A stretch of 64,000 bases of DNA from Halobacteriales archaeon QS_4_69_225. GTDB taxonomy: Archaea; Halobacteriota; Halobacteria; Halobacteriales; Haloarculaceae. The translations under genes and the position numbers were made by a program. This document shows, piece by piece, positions 15,065-24,700 of the stretch; the stretch's first letter is position 1, and the number at the start of each line of letters is the position of its first letter. The stretch spans positions 62,001 through 126,000 of the forward strand of contig PXRL01000008.1 in assembly GCA_003020965.1 (NCBI GenBank), read 5' to 3'. The notes beneath the pieces were generated by a model. The model was not told the DNA's origin and searched no databases. It saw only the letters and a program-made list of their open reading frames with translations.

Positions 15065-17219
15065 CGACCCTCCCGACGTGGCGGCGCTGGAGCCACTCGA
15101 CGGTCGCCGCCTCGTCCGTCCGGAGGTCCGACAGGAAGCCGAACACCGACTCCATGTCGTCGACCTCCTCCCGGACCAGGTACTCGACGTAGCCGTGCTT
15201 GCGGTGGAACTCCCTTTCGACGGCCTCGACGGACCGGTCGGTCCGCCCCGCGAGCCGGTCGAACGTCCGGAGCCCGCGGTGTGCCGTCGGGTCGCCGAGC
15301 TTCGGGTGATCGTAGGCGAAGCGCCACCCGCCATCGGCCGTCCGTTCCAGCACTCTATTGTAGTGGATCGCGGTGCCGTCCTTCCGGATGCACTCGGTGT
15401 CCAGCCCCTCGGCCTCGCGGTCGGTGAGCAGCTCGACGACCTCGCCGACGTACCGCTCGCCGTCGACGTGCCGCGGGAAGACGACGAGGTCGATCTCCCG
15501 CAGGAGGTACGCCGGTAGTCCCTTCTCGATGACGCGGTTGACCAGCTTCTCGATGTCCTCGGCGTGGGTCGTCCCGAGGACACCGTGGCCGGTCTGTAAC
15601 ACCTCGCCGAACGTCTCGAACGACGCCGCGGTGTTGATCTCGGCGACCACCTCGATGTCGGGATTCAGGTAGTTGGTCTCCGTCATCAGGTCGGCCATCG
15701 AGACGTTCTTGTAGTCGTCGCGGTGCTCGCGGGTCGTCAGCGAGACGCCCGTCTCGTGCGGCAACAGCACCTCCCGGGAGCCCTCGTCGATGCTGACCGG
15801 CCGGTCGTCGTAGTCGACGAACGGCATGTGGGCGTTCATCAGCGTCGTCTTCCCGACGCCGGTCGGCCCCGAGAACAGCACGACGCCGCGGTACTCGTAC
15901 AGCATCCACAGCAGCGTGACGAGCTCGGTCGGCGCGGAGCCGTTCTCCACGAGGTCGACCGGCGTGAGCACGTCCGGCGCCTGCTTCCGGATCGAGATGT
16001 GGGGACCGTCCTCGGAGATGGTCGGCAGCGCGACCGCACATCGGATGGTCTGGTCGACGCCGTCGGGGTCGAGGTTCACCTTCGCCGAGGGCCGGCTCGC
16101 CGACAGTTCGACGCCGTCTCTGGCGGCCAGCTGGGTGACGACGTTGACGAAGGCGTCCTCGGAGTCGAACCGGAGGTTCGTCGGCTCGCGGCCGTCGCCC
16201 CGGGGGACGACCTTGACCCGTTCGTCGACGCGGTTGGCCTCGATGTCCTCGAGGTTCGGGTCCCGGATGGGGACGGTGAGTTGGCCATCGCCGGTTAGGT
16301 CCCGGAGGACGTAGTACAGCAGGTCGTCGAGGCGGTCGTCGGCGAAGCGGCGATCGACGGGCGGTACCGCCAGCCCGTGGTCGGCCAGCAGGTCCCGAAG
16401 CCGGTGGCGGGTCGCGTCCAACCACGCGCGGGTGTTGCGGGCGGTCAGCCGCCGGGAAAGCAGCTTCTCGGCACGGTCGCGGACGACCGCCGTCCGGTCC
16501 CGGAAGGCGATCTCGCCGTCGACGCCGCCGACGCCGACCTCCCAGACGCGCTCTTTGCACTCGTCGATGAGCCGCTCGTCGCCCGGCAGTAGGTCCGGCT
16601 CCAACACCGCGTACTTCCGCTCGAATGGGTCGGTCCCGAGGCTCCGCTCGCGGTAGCGGACGACCGGAATCTCGTAACCCGCGAACGGGACGGTGTAGCG
16701 CTCGATGCGCTCGGCACAGAACCGGTCGCCGAACTCGGGGTTTTCGATGTCCGTCGCCGCCGGCGCGTAGTCGGTCAGGTGGACGAGCAGCTCCCCGTCG
16801 GCGAGGCTGGCCACCTCAAGACGGCCGTCCAGCGCGTGCGGCGTCAGCTCGCCCAGACACTTCAGCTCCGACAGCGCGTGGTACTCCAGCCGCCGTCGCT
16901 CCGCCGGCGAGCAGTCGATCAGCCGGTCGATGGCCCGCTCGTACTTCCGGCCGAATCCCGCCTCGAGTCGCTCGACGGCCCCCTGACGGGTGCGGGGCCG
17001 CCGTAGCTCCGCGTCGGCGAAGTGCTCCAGCACCGACTCTAGGTCGCGCTCGGCGCACGCCGATAGCCCCGGCTCGCGGACGTCGTAAACGAACTCCCCG
17101 TCCTCGGTTCCGACCGTGGCGACGACCCCCGACCCGAGGGCATACTGGTCGTGGACGTCCGGGGCGTACCATGCGTCCGGCGAGTCGGGCGGTTCCGGCG
17201 GCGGCACCGTCGGTCTCAT
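15057..17219 (-). CDS. Type II/IV secretion system ATPase (PilB/TadA-like)
   Basis: The 720-residue protein is the motor of the pilus-like operon. A long N-terminal domain (residues 1-330) precedes the VirB11/TadA-type ATPase core with 'VDERVKVVPRGD', Walker A 'FSGPTGVGKTTLM' (about 449-458), the Asp/Glu box region 'DIEVVAEINTAASFE' (about 520) and the His box 'TGHGVLGTTHAED' (about 546). The ATG at 17219 is chosen because a TATA-like element lies about 34 bases upstream; longer frames upstream are not supported. It hydrolyses ATP at the cytoplasmic face to drive assembly. First gene of seven. Confidence 0.93.
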   Translation of the reverse strand: MRPTVPPPEPPDSPDAWYAPDVHDQYALGSGVVATVGTEDGEFVYDVREPGLSACAERDLESVLEHFADAELRRPRTRQGAVERLEAGFGRKYERAIDRLIDCSPAERRRLEYHALSELKCLGELTPHALDGRLEVASLADGELLVHLTDYAPAATDIENPEFGDRFCAERIERYTVPFAGYEIPVVRYRERSLGTDPFERKYAVLEPDLLPGDERLIDECKERVWEVGVGGVDGEIAFRDRTAVVRDRAEKLLSRRLTARNTRAWLDATRHRLRDLLADHGLAVPPVDRRFADDRLDDLLYYVLRDLTGDGQLTVPIRDPNLEDIEANRVDERVKVVPRGDGREPTNLRFDSEDAFVNVVTQLAARDGVELSASRPSAKVNLDPDGVDQTIRCAVALPTISEDGPHISIRKQAPDVLTPVDLVENGSAPTELVTLLWMLYEYRGVVLFSGPTGVGKTTLMNAHMPFVDYDDRPVSIDEGSREVLLPHETGVSLTTREHRDDYKNVSMADLMTETNYLNPDIEVVAEINTAASFETFGEVLQTGHGVLGTTHAEDIEKLVNRVIEKGLPAYLLREIDLVVFPRHVDGERYVGEVVELLTDREAEGLDTECIRKDGTAIHYNRVLERTADGGWRFAYDHPKLGDPTAHRGLRTFDRLAGRTDRSVEAVEREFHRKHGYVEYLVREEVDDMESVFGFLSDLRTDEAATVEWLQRRHVGRVDD

Positions 17220-17247
17220 TACAACAAGCTTTCTGTAAATTACCGCA

Positions 17248-17258
17248 CTTAAATTTTT
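17248..17258 (-). promoter_or_regulatory. TATA-like promoter of the pilus operon
   Basis: On the reverse strand the sequence AAAAATTTAAG lies about 34 bases before the ATG of the ATPase gene, with a TTGTTACA element just upstream and the AT-rich TTTACAGAAAGCTTGTTGTA downstream. This predicts a leader of only a few bases. Confidence 0.6.
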
Positions 17259-17589
17259 GTAACAATTGGGCCGCCGCGAACGGCGACCGCAGGGAGCCGT
17301 GAGCAAGCGGAGGGCGGCAGCGGCGCGCGGGGCGGGGCGACACGTACACACTTGTCCGGCCGACCACGCCGCCCGGTGGGCCATCAATATTCCTGGTAGA
17401 CTTCGAAAGGGTGAGACCGTCTCGCCCGTCCCCCGACCTCGCAAGCGCCGCAAGGACGAGGCGCGCAGCGGGGTCCTCGTGAGCGTAACGAACGAGGGCC
17501 AGCGAGACGCAGTCTCGCGCGGTCGCGGGACGTTGAGCGGCCGACGGCTCTTGAGGTGCCGTGTACGGTCGATCGAAGGTCAGTAACCG
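17259..17589. other. Gene-free stretch with a near-perfect palindrome
   Basis: No supported gene in about 330 bases. The notable item is GGGTGAGACCGTCTCGCCC at 17409-17427, which pairs with itself over nine positions (one T-G pair, central C unpaired), directly after CTTCGAAA. Around it lie GC-rich low-complexity sequence and CGTAACGAACGAGGG. It may be a structured RNA end, a terminator-like hairpin or a protein-binding site; nothing in the window decides. Confidence 0.5.
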
Positions 17590-18099
17590 TCAGTGACCAG
17601 TCGAATGTAGCTCCTCGATGAATCGGAAGCCGTTCACGAACGTCATCGAGTCACCGTACCCCTCGCTCGCGAGTACGGTTTGAGCGCCTTCGCCGGCCGC
17701 GATATCGGTCGTGTAGATGTACACCTCGGTTGCCGCTCCCGTACTGAGCTCCTGGACAGCCAGCGCGGCGAGCGCAGCGTCCGCCCGTTCGACCTCGTCT
17801 GCAGGCCGGTCGTCGGCATTCGCGATGTACCGCCGGACGCCGTCCATCACCCGTGAGACGATGGGCTCGGAGAACTCCGGTGGCGCCGCCACCGTCGCCC
17901 ATCCCTCGTCGATCGCGGCGTCGACCGGCACGTTCTTGACATCAAGATCGTCGACGGTCAACTCTTCATATACTCGCTCGGGGAGGACGAAGGTGACGTC
18001 GTTCCGGCGGGCAAATCGCCGTACTGCCTGGTACCGGCTGTTCGATGGCTCTCCCATTGCGACGAACAGCCCGGTGTCGGCGATGTGGAGCCGGTTCAC
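17590..18099 (-). CDS. PIN-domain protein, probable toxin of an HTH/PIN pair
   Basis: The 169-residue protein has features of a PIN-like nuclease: an early acidic residue in 'LHIADTGLFVAMGEPSNSRY', a second acidic site in 'FVLPERVYEELT', 'ERADAALAALAVQE' with Asp/Ala-rich helix, and a third near 'VYIYTTDIAAGEGA'. This is the pattern of single-strand ribonucleases with three or four metal-binding acidic residues. Its start overlaps the end of the HTH gene in ATGA, so the two are translated together. In haloarchaea such HTH/PIN pairs behave like VapBC-type modules, though the toxin role here is inference. Confidence 0.78.
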   Translation of the reverse strand: MNRLHIADTGLFVAMGEPSNSRYQAVRRFARRNDVTFVLPERVYEELTVDDLDVKNVPVDAAIDEGWATVAAPPEFSEPIVSRVMDGVRRYIANADDRPADEVERADAALAALAVQELSTGAATEVYIYTTDIAAGEGAQTVLASEGYGDSMTFVNGFRFIEELHSTGH

Positions 18100-18695
18100 G
18101 CGTCGTCAGCAGGGACGTCGTCGTCAATGTCTAACTCCTCGAGCGACGCCCCTGCCGCCTCAATGTCGTAGTGCTCGTGGACGACGGGTTGGAGCGCCTG
18201 GAGGATCAGCTCCGCAGCAAGCGGGGAGATATCGAGGTCGTCGGCCATCAGCCGGTGGGTCACCTCACCGCGCTCCCGAGCGACAGCGTAGGTGAGCGCG
18301 GTCGCGAGGCCGGCGACACCGTGGCGATCGATATACGTGTCGATATCAACGTCCGTTTCGCGGCGGCCGACGGCGTCGATCAAGACAGGTGTAATAGTGT
18401 ATTCGCAGTCGGCGGCAGCCGTCGTCACGGTTAGATCAATCTCCCGGGCGGCGTACCGGCGAGGCTGGTCGCCGTCGGTGATGTCGACGATGCCGGCATC
18501 GACGAGCCGGTTCACGTAGCTATAGGCCGTTCCCTGTGCGAAATCGAGATCGTCTATCACATCCTGGACGGTGGTCTCATCGTCCCGAGCGAGGTAGGCA
18601 TACAGCCGGGCGAGCCGTGGGTCCTCCAGTAAGTCCGCGACCGAGAGGAAGTCTCGGACGATGTCACCGTTGGCGCGATTCGAATTGCGTGACAC
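18096..18695 (-). CDS. Winged-helix transcriptional regulator (DUF7437-like), partner of the PIN protein
   Basis: Translation is set at a GTG (MSRNSNRANG) that starts the conserved sequence, giving 199 residues. Residues ~15-80 form a winged helix: 'LARLYAYLARDDETTVQDVI' and 'AQGTAYSYVNRLVDAGIVDI' (recognition helix), then the wing 'GDQPRRYAARE'. The C-terminal part (about 100-180) is helical and probably dimerises or binds the partner. It probably represses its own operon and counteracts the PIN protein. The DUF name is recalled, not searched. Confidence 0.78.
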   Translation of the reverse strand: MSRNSNRANGDIVRDFLSVADLLEDPRLARLYAYLARDDETTVQDVIDDLDFAQGTAYSYVNRLVDAGIVDITDGDQPRRYAAREIDLTVTTAAADCEYTITPVLIDAVGRRETDVDIDTYIDRHGVAGLATALTYAVARERGEVTHRLMADDLDISPLAAELILQALQPVVHEHYDIEAAGASLEELDIDDDVPADDA

Positions 18696-18859
18696 AGATC
18701 GTCCCCGACTACAGCTTACAGCAAAACGGTAAAAGGTGTTTGGAGTCACTCTGCTGGCGTCGTGGCGAGGTGCTCTCAAACTCGCTGGTTCAGTGTGTTT
18801 CGAGCGCCCCCCTTACTGAGAGGTGGGCCGGCGGGCCTCGCGCGGCGGTTACGGGCCCG

Positions 18860-20398
18860 TCACTCACCGGAACTATCGCGCAGTGCTCGCGCCGCGGCAC
18901 CGACCAATCCAGCGAGGCCGGCCGCTGCCGTTGCGATTCCGAACCCACCTCCGGACGCCGCTGTCGCCTCTGTGCTGTCCGTTTCGGTATCGACTTCGGC
19001 GTCGGTCGCAGTTTCCGAACCTGTTTCAGTCGGCTCCGGGTCGTCGTCACCCGTGTCATCACCGTCCGTACTTCCGGCGGTGGCTTTTATCACGACCGGA
19101 TTGATCGGACCACCCGTCGCCATCTCGACGTGTAGGGGGGCACCCGAGAACATGAACTCGTAGATACCGTCTTCGGCACATTGTGCGGCCAGCTCGGAGA
19201 GGTTCATCACCTCGTTGAGCATCAATCCGAGGTCGCGAAGAAACGCTCCGTGGAGTGGGAGAAGGTACGTGCCGGTAAGATCCGCACGGTCGTCGCCGAG
19301 GTCGTCCTCGGTAACCTGCTGGGTGATCTGTTCGACTGCGAGGTTGTCGGCCCCCATGTACGGAATCTCCATGTCACTGGCCCACTCGACGAGCGCGTCG
19401 CTGTAGGTCAGTCCCGGTTCGCCCAGCGCGTGCCATTCGGCGTCGGAATCTTTGGTGCGTTCGATGGCGCCGGTCCGGATCAGGACGATATCTCGCTTGC
19501 GAATCTCGGTCCCCTGAGCCTCGGCGGTTTCCTGCAGGTCGGTGAGCGTGATCGCGGCGTTTTCGTCCGTTCCGGTCGGGTCCAGCGGGAGCCAGGTTCC
19601 GTCGGGACCGTCCGTGCCCAGGTGCCGTCCCACGTCCAGAAGGACCCCACGGCCGACGACGCCGGCATCGGCGGCCTGTGAGATGTCCGCTCGCCCGAGG
19701 CCGTATGTCGTGCCGAGATTGTCGAGTTCGGGGTCCCCGGAAAGCGCGTTGAAATTGTTGATTCCTCGCACCTCTTCTTCGAACTCTCGAGACGTGTGGG
19801 TCGTCGCCACGTCGAAGCCATTGTACAACTGTCCGTCGTACCAGCCGTGACCGAGTGCATCCGCGTGGGTCGCGCCCTGGATGTACAGCGGTGCCGCGAA
19901 CGCATCGTCGGCAAAGCCCATGCCACCATCCGCCGGGGGCGTGGTAAGCGACCCCGTCTCGTCGCTTGCGTCGGCCCAGTTCGTCCGTCGAGCCGGAAAC
20001 CGGCCGGGGAACATCGGGTCGCCGGTATCGGTGGTGGGATTCTCGGCATCACCCACCAGCGCGTCGATTCCGTACCCTGTAATGGGATCTTGGAGCGTAA
20101 ACCGGGCGGCGCTCTCCGGGTCGTAGTCCGTAACTGCCGCCATGCCGGCGGCGACTTCTGCCCCGCCCAAATGATTGATCGCCCCGAGTTCGTCGTCGTC
20201 GCCCCACCGCCCCCAGTTGTCGGGCATGTCGTCGAGAAGCGGACTGATAGGTCGTGGATCACTCTGTGTCGCTGCCGCCGTCGCCGTGCCGGATTCGCCG
20301 CCGGCGATCGTGAACGCGAGCGCCGCACCACAACCGCTGATAAATCCACGACGACTCGCCCCGCAGTCACAGTCCGGAGCGTGCTCGTGATCTGTCAT
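18860..20398 (-). CDS. Tat-exported cyclase family protein with C-terminal surface anchor
   Basis: The 512-residue protein has a twin-arginine signal (ASRRGFISGCGAALAFTIAG), the cyclase/kynurenine-formamidase core ('INHLGGAEVAAGM', 'QGATHADALGHGWYDGQLYN' with the metal-binding HxxxLGH-type motif, 'GRGVLLDVGRHLGT', 'DIVLIRTGAIE'), then an acidic Thr/Glu/Asp-rich linker (about 445-485) and a C-terminal hydrophobic stretch with basic end (FGIATAAAGLAGLVGAAARA) that resembles a PGF-CTERM-type anchor. It is therefore predicted to sit on the cell surface and hydrolyse an amide or cyclic substrate with a metal ion. An export signal and an anchor are unusual for this mostly cytoplasmic family. Confidence 0.88.
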   Translation of the reverse strand: MTDHEHAPDCDCGASRRGFISGCGAALAFTIAGGESGTATAAATQSDPRPISPLLDDMPDNWGRWGDDDELGAINHLGGAEVAAGMAAVTDYDPESAARFTLQDPITGYGIDALVGDAENPTTDTGDPMFPGRFPARRTNWADASDETGSLTTPPADGGMGFADDAFAAPLYIQGATHADALGHGWYDGQLYNGFDVATTHTSREFEEEVRGINNFNALSGDPELDNLGTTYGLGRADISQAADAGVVGRGVLLDVGRHLGTDGPDGTWLPLDPTGTDENAAITLTDLQETAEAQGTEIRKRDIVLIRTGAIERTKDSDAEWHALGEPGLTYSDALVEWASDMEIPYMGADNLAVEQITQQVTEDDLGDDRADLTGTYLLPLHGAFLRDLGLMLNEVMNLSELAAQCAEDGIYEFMFSGAPLHVEMATGGPINPVVIKATAGSTDGDDTGDDDPEPTETGSETATDAEVDTETDSTEATAASGGGFGIATAAAGLAGLVGAAARALRDSSGE

Positions 20399-20706
20399 AC
20401 GCCGGGTTGCTTTCGATCGCGTAAATTACCATGTGTATCGGCAACAATATACAAGTAAGTGCCCACAGCCTGGTGATCCTGCAGGATGTGTATCTCCAGA
20501 CGCTGGCTGAGGAATATCCGCTTCGAGGGGCGGTCCTCGCAGAAGATTCCGAACGAACGTCGAACTGCTTCGACCATCGTTTGCGAAGCGCGACCTCGGC
20601 TACTTTGATCCGAGACAGGGCGGATTTCTCCTCTCGATGGGTCCGATACCAGTCTAAATTTTATAAACGAGATATACCGGGTGTGATCGTGATTGAATCT
20701 ATAATT
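20399..20706. other. Gene-free stretch with an orphan TATA-like element
   Basis: About 300 bases of lower GC. CTAAATTTTATAAACGAG at 20654-20671 looks like a promoter but no gene follows on either strand: forward lies the back of the S15 remnant, reverse the unrelated 5' side of the cyclase gene. Short frames here lack family features. Confidence 0.45.
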
Positions 20707-21493
20707 CTAAGACTGGCACCGAGATACGGGCAATTCAATGGAGCCAGGCGTGGCGACAACAAGCCCGAACAGGTCCTCGGCCTCGGTGATGAGCGGCACC
20801 GATAGTTCCGCTTGGTCGCTTACGCCGTGCGAGAGGACGATACCAGCTGCCTCCCGCGATCCGAAGTACCCGCTATCGGTCGTCGAAAGCGTCAGCCGGA
20901 GGCGATCGCCGGGCACGAAGCCCTGCTGGACGGTGGTGAGTTCTTCATCGAGCGTCGTCGGCTCGCCGACCCGCATCGCGGCCACCTGTTCGTAAATGAC
21001 CGGTGCCGTCTCGCTGGCGACGTGGTGTAGTTTCGCAAAGAGATGCGCATCGCCACCGAGCGATTCGACCGGCATTTGGAGCTGCAGACGGCCGACGGGT
21101 TCGACCGGCTCTGTTGCTTCGAACGCGAAGGCGGCCAACGACCCGGGCGAATCCACGCCGGGCTCGGCGAACACCGTCCCCGCTGGCCCCCGGGGCGGAT
21201 GTCAGTGCTGCCGTGTTCATAAGCGGCGTGAGGTCCGTCGCCGCCGAGGCCGACGGATCGAGCGTCGTCCGGGTAACTGTACGTGGCGGGAATGCCTTCG
21301 CTGTCCGCCACTCGTCGGCCCCATCGACGTGGTACGAGACGTTCGATACGGGCGGGGAGGCCCCCAGCTTGACGTGGCGGTCGAACCACGCCAGCGAGAG
21401 TTCATGAGGTAACAGCAGCGTCGGCGTTCGAACCCCTTCGATACGGGCCTCCGGAGCCGACCGCTCCCGGAAGTACTCCCGCGCATCGGTCGG
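20707..21493 (-). pseudogene. C-terminal remnant of an S15 / CocE-type hydrolase
   Basis: Reading 21493 toward 20707, one frame gives 'VRTPTLLLPHELSLAWFDRH', 'VSYHVDGADEWRTAKAFPP' and then, after a shift, 'HHVASETAPVIYEQVAAMRV' and 'VQQGFVPGDRLRLTLSTTDS'. These are the end of the alpha/beta hydrolase domain and the C-terminal jelly-roll of X-Pro dipeptidyl-peptidase/CocE family proteins. The catalytic domain with Ser is absent and the frame is broken near 21180-21230, so this is a decayed fragment next to the toxin locus. Confidence 0.75.
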
Positions 21494-21679
21494 TCATAGC
21501 TCCGTTCAACAGGTACAGCGCAATAGGTCTTATTTTCGAACAAAGCGATTGGGTCCCCGTCTTTTGCGTTATAGAAACAAATTGAATAAATTGTATCACT
21601 GGTTATCATTAGTGCTCAGACCAGCGATATTATGCGTTTGCGATAGACTGTTTGCCGATTAAATATGTAACTTTGCGCT

Positions 21680-21688
21680 AAATTTATA
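21680..21688 (+). promoter_or_regulatory. TATA box of the polymorphic toxin gene
   Basis: AAATTTATA is centred about 30 bases before the ATG at 21714. The predicted transcription start falls within a few bases of that ATG, which argues for a leaderless message and against the upstream GTG at 21693, which would lie before the transcript start. Confidence 0.65.
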
Positions 21689-21713
21689 CACTGTGAGAAT
21701 ATGCCACAAGCTA

Positions 21714-24700
21714 ATGCGTCCCACGTGGGGGAAGGTAACACAGGTCGTAGCAAACAATCGCCCGAGTAGACAGCGGGTAGCAGCCGTCACGTTCGCACTC
21801 CTTCTGGTGTCGTCGCTCATCGTCGTCAGCATCCCGATCAATGCCGATATCTCGGTGGCAGCGACACAACAGGAAGCGGAATTTAATCCGCCGGTCCCTG
21901 CTGAGGCCGTCGACCCTGGACAGACGGTAGTCGCACCGACGCAGACTCCATCCGGAGAAACTGCATTCACCATCGTCGGGGCTAACGGGACGGAAACGAG
22001 AATCCGACCTGACTCACAGCCGAGCGTTCTGGGGCCAACTACACGGTCACTCTGGGGGTCGTACGTCGCGCGACTCCCGTACGTAGAGTCGGGGACCGGA
22101 GCACTCAAAGTCGCCACCGAAACCAACAGCACGGAGACGGTACTTCCAGGTAATGCGACGGTCACGCCGAAACGGTCGAAGACGACCCTCGCGGTCGGCC
22201 GCTGGAACACCAGCGCTCCGACCGTATTATTCGTCGATGCCGAAAAAGACCGCATCTATCGGGTGGACGAATCGGGCAACGTAACAGCGGTAGCGGACCC
22301 GGCCAATGGTGCACAGGCGGTGGCAGGCGTCGGTGATATCGACGGAGACGGGCAGGACGAACTGGTGTTCGCAGACGGGTCACAGGCGATCCGGTACATC
22401 GAGCCCAGCGAGAGCGGCGCCCAGACGTTCTCGAAGGTATATGACGGAGCCGGTTCGAACGACGGTATCGGCGTCGGGGCGCCAGCCGACTTCGACGGTG
22501 ACGGCGTCGACAGCGTTCCGATCGTCGACGGGAGTAATCAGATTCGGCTGGTAACTGCGGGAGCTGGCGGCCGGACGCTTACCGGTGGCATCGCGGCCAA
22601 AGCGCCGGTCGCCCCCGGCGACGTCGATCGGGACGGGACGGTCGAGCTCGCGTTCTACCGGACCGACGGTGACCTCGCGTATATCGACGATGTTGCGACC
22701 GACCCGGTCAGTCGAGATATCTCGGGGCCCGACCAGCCGCCGGTCACCGGCGACGGGCTAGGGGTCGCACTCTCGAACGAGCGGTCGATTCTCGACCGCG
22801 AGGAGACGGATGTCCTGACCGATGCCAGTGCATCGCTGCAGAAGCGCTGGGCACAACTGCTCCTGTTGAATCTGCGAGCGGAGGGCACCGAGTCGCGGTA
22901 CGATGGCCCGCTGAACGACCTCAATCAGTCGATCGAACTGACCACTCCGCCGTCACGGATCGACGATCGGCAGGCGTTCGCCTACGACAGGTCGGCCATC
23001 GAGGGGTTGGCATTCACCGACTACCGCTCCCGGAACGCGAAGATCGTCCTCGAAGCCCAGCTCATCGCCTCTGCGGCGAACGAGACGGCCGTTGCGCAAC
23101 TCGCGTACGCCCGCTGGGCGTTCAACCGCACCGAATCTGACCTGTCGCCCGAGGGCCGTCGGGCCGCAGAGACGTCTATCGCGAACGCGTCGGAGGCGCT
23201 CGCTCGCTCCCAGCGGCAGGTTTCGAACTCGCCCGGATGGGATCTCGAATCACGGCAGGCCGCGATCGATAACTCGAGTCGTGCCTGGGCAGAGGCCACC
23301 GCCGCTCTCGAGCGCATCGACACCGAAACGGAGCCCGAGGTGACGGTTACGACCCGGCGTGACCCGGTCAGAGACGGCAGCGAGAGCGTCACAGGGCAGA
23401 TACGGGTCGATGTCTTCGACATTCAACCGCACGAATTGTCGGACGCGACGGTCACCATCGGTGACGACCGGACGACGACAGCACCGATCAACGTGACCGA
23501 CCGTCGGTCGAATGCCTCGGTACGGCTCAACGTCACGCTCGAGGACAGAGTCACATCGGTGGACGTGACGGTGGAGGACATCAACAAACGGTCCGAGGCT
23601 GCCACCCGAGTCGGTCGAGCCGGCTCCGACACCGTACGATTCGACGGCGATGGGGTGCCAGATTTCTACGAAACCGAAACGCTCGGCACGGATCCGCAGG
23701 ACCCCGACAGCGACTCGCCGAAGGTGTCCATCGATACGGCCGACGACGGGACCATCGACGGTCGCGAGGATTTCGACGACGACAGTCTGTCGAACTACCA
23801 CGAAGGAATCTTCAGAACCGACCCGTTCGATTCGGACTCGGACGGGGATACGCTGTCCGACAGCTACGAGGTTCAGTACCCGCGACTGAACCAGACCGCA
23901 GCGACGACCAACGGGACGGCGCCGCGAGACCCCAACTGGGACCCCGACAGCGACGGATTGGATGTCAGCCAGGAGCGGGCCCTCGGAACGCACCCGTTCG
24001 TCGCGGACACCGATACGGACGGGCTCTCAGACGATCGCGAACGCGGTATCGGAACCGATCCGACCGATTCCGATACCGACGACGATGGAATACCGGACGG
24101 CGAAGAGGTCGAACTCGGAACCGACCCGCTTTCGGCCGACTCCGACGGCAATGGGACGCCGGACGGACAGGAGACCTACCGGACGTCGACCGCGAACCAG
24201 TCGCTCGGTGTGACCGTCACCACGACGGGAAGCGGCAACACCGCCGGCAACGTGACGATCCAGAACGGGTCACTGCCGACATTCCAGCGGGACAGCGTCG
24301 AATCCGCTCAGGTCACCTCGTGGGTGAATCTCGAGTCCGAGCGGCCGATCGACGGGGCGAACGTGACGTTCGACTACGACGAGTCGGAACTCGGAGCGAC
24401 CGACGAATCCGATTTGGTGGTCTTCCGGTACAACGAGACGGCTGCGGCGTACGAACCGCTCGATACGACCGTCGACGCCGCGAACGATACGGTGACGGGA
24501 CGGACGGATCAGTTCTCGCGGTTCGTCGTCTTCGACGTCCGGAACTGGGCGTCGAACTTCGTGGCCGATCGGCCGGATGACGTAAGCACCCCCGACGGTG
24601 ATACTGACGTCCGACCGCTCGATACGGTGTTCGTGATCGACTCCTCGGGGTCGATGAGCAGCAACGATCCGGACGAACTCCGGAAGACAGCCGCGAAGGA

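Noticed and set aside
17401-17430. Possible CRISPR repeat near the palindrome
   Set aside because: Only one copy is present and no spacer-repeat periodicity exists nearby.
21693-21713. GTG at 21693 as the toxin start
   Set aside because: It lies upstream of the transcription start predicted from the TATA box; the ATG at 21714 fits a leaderless message.
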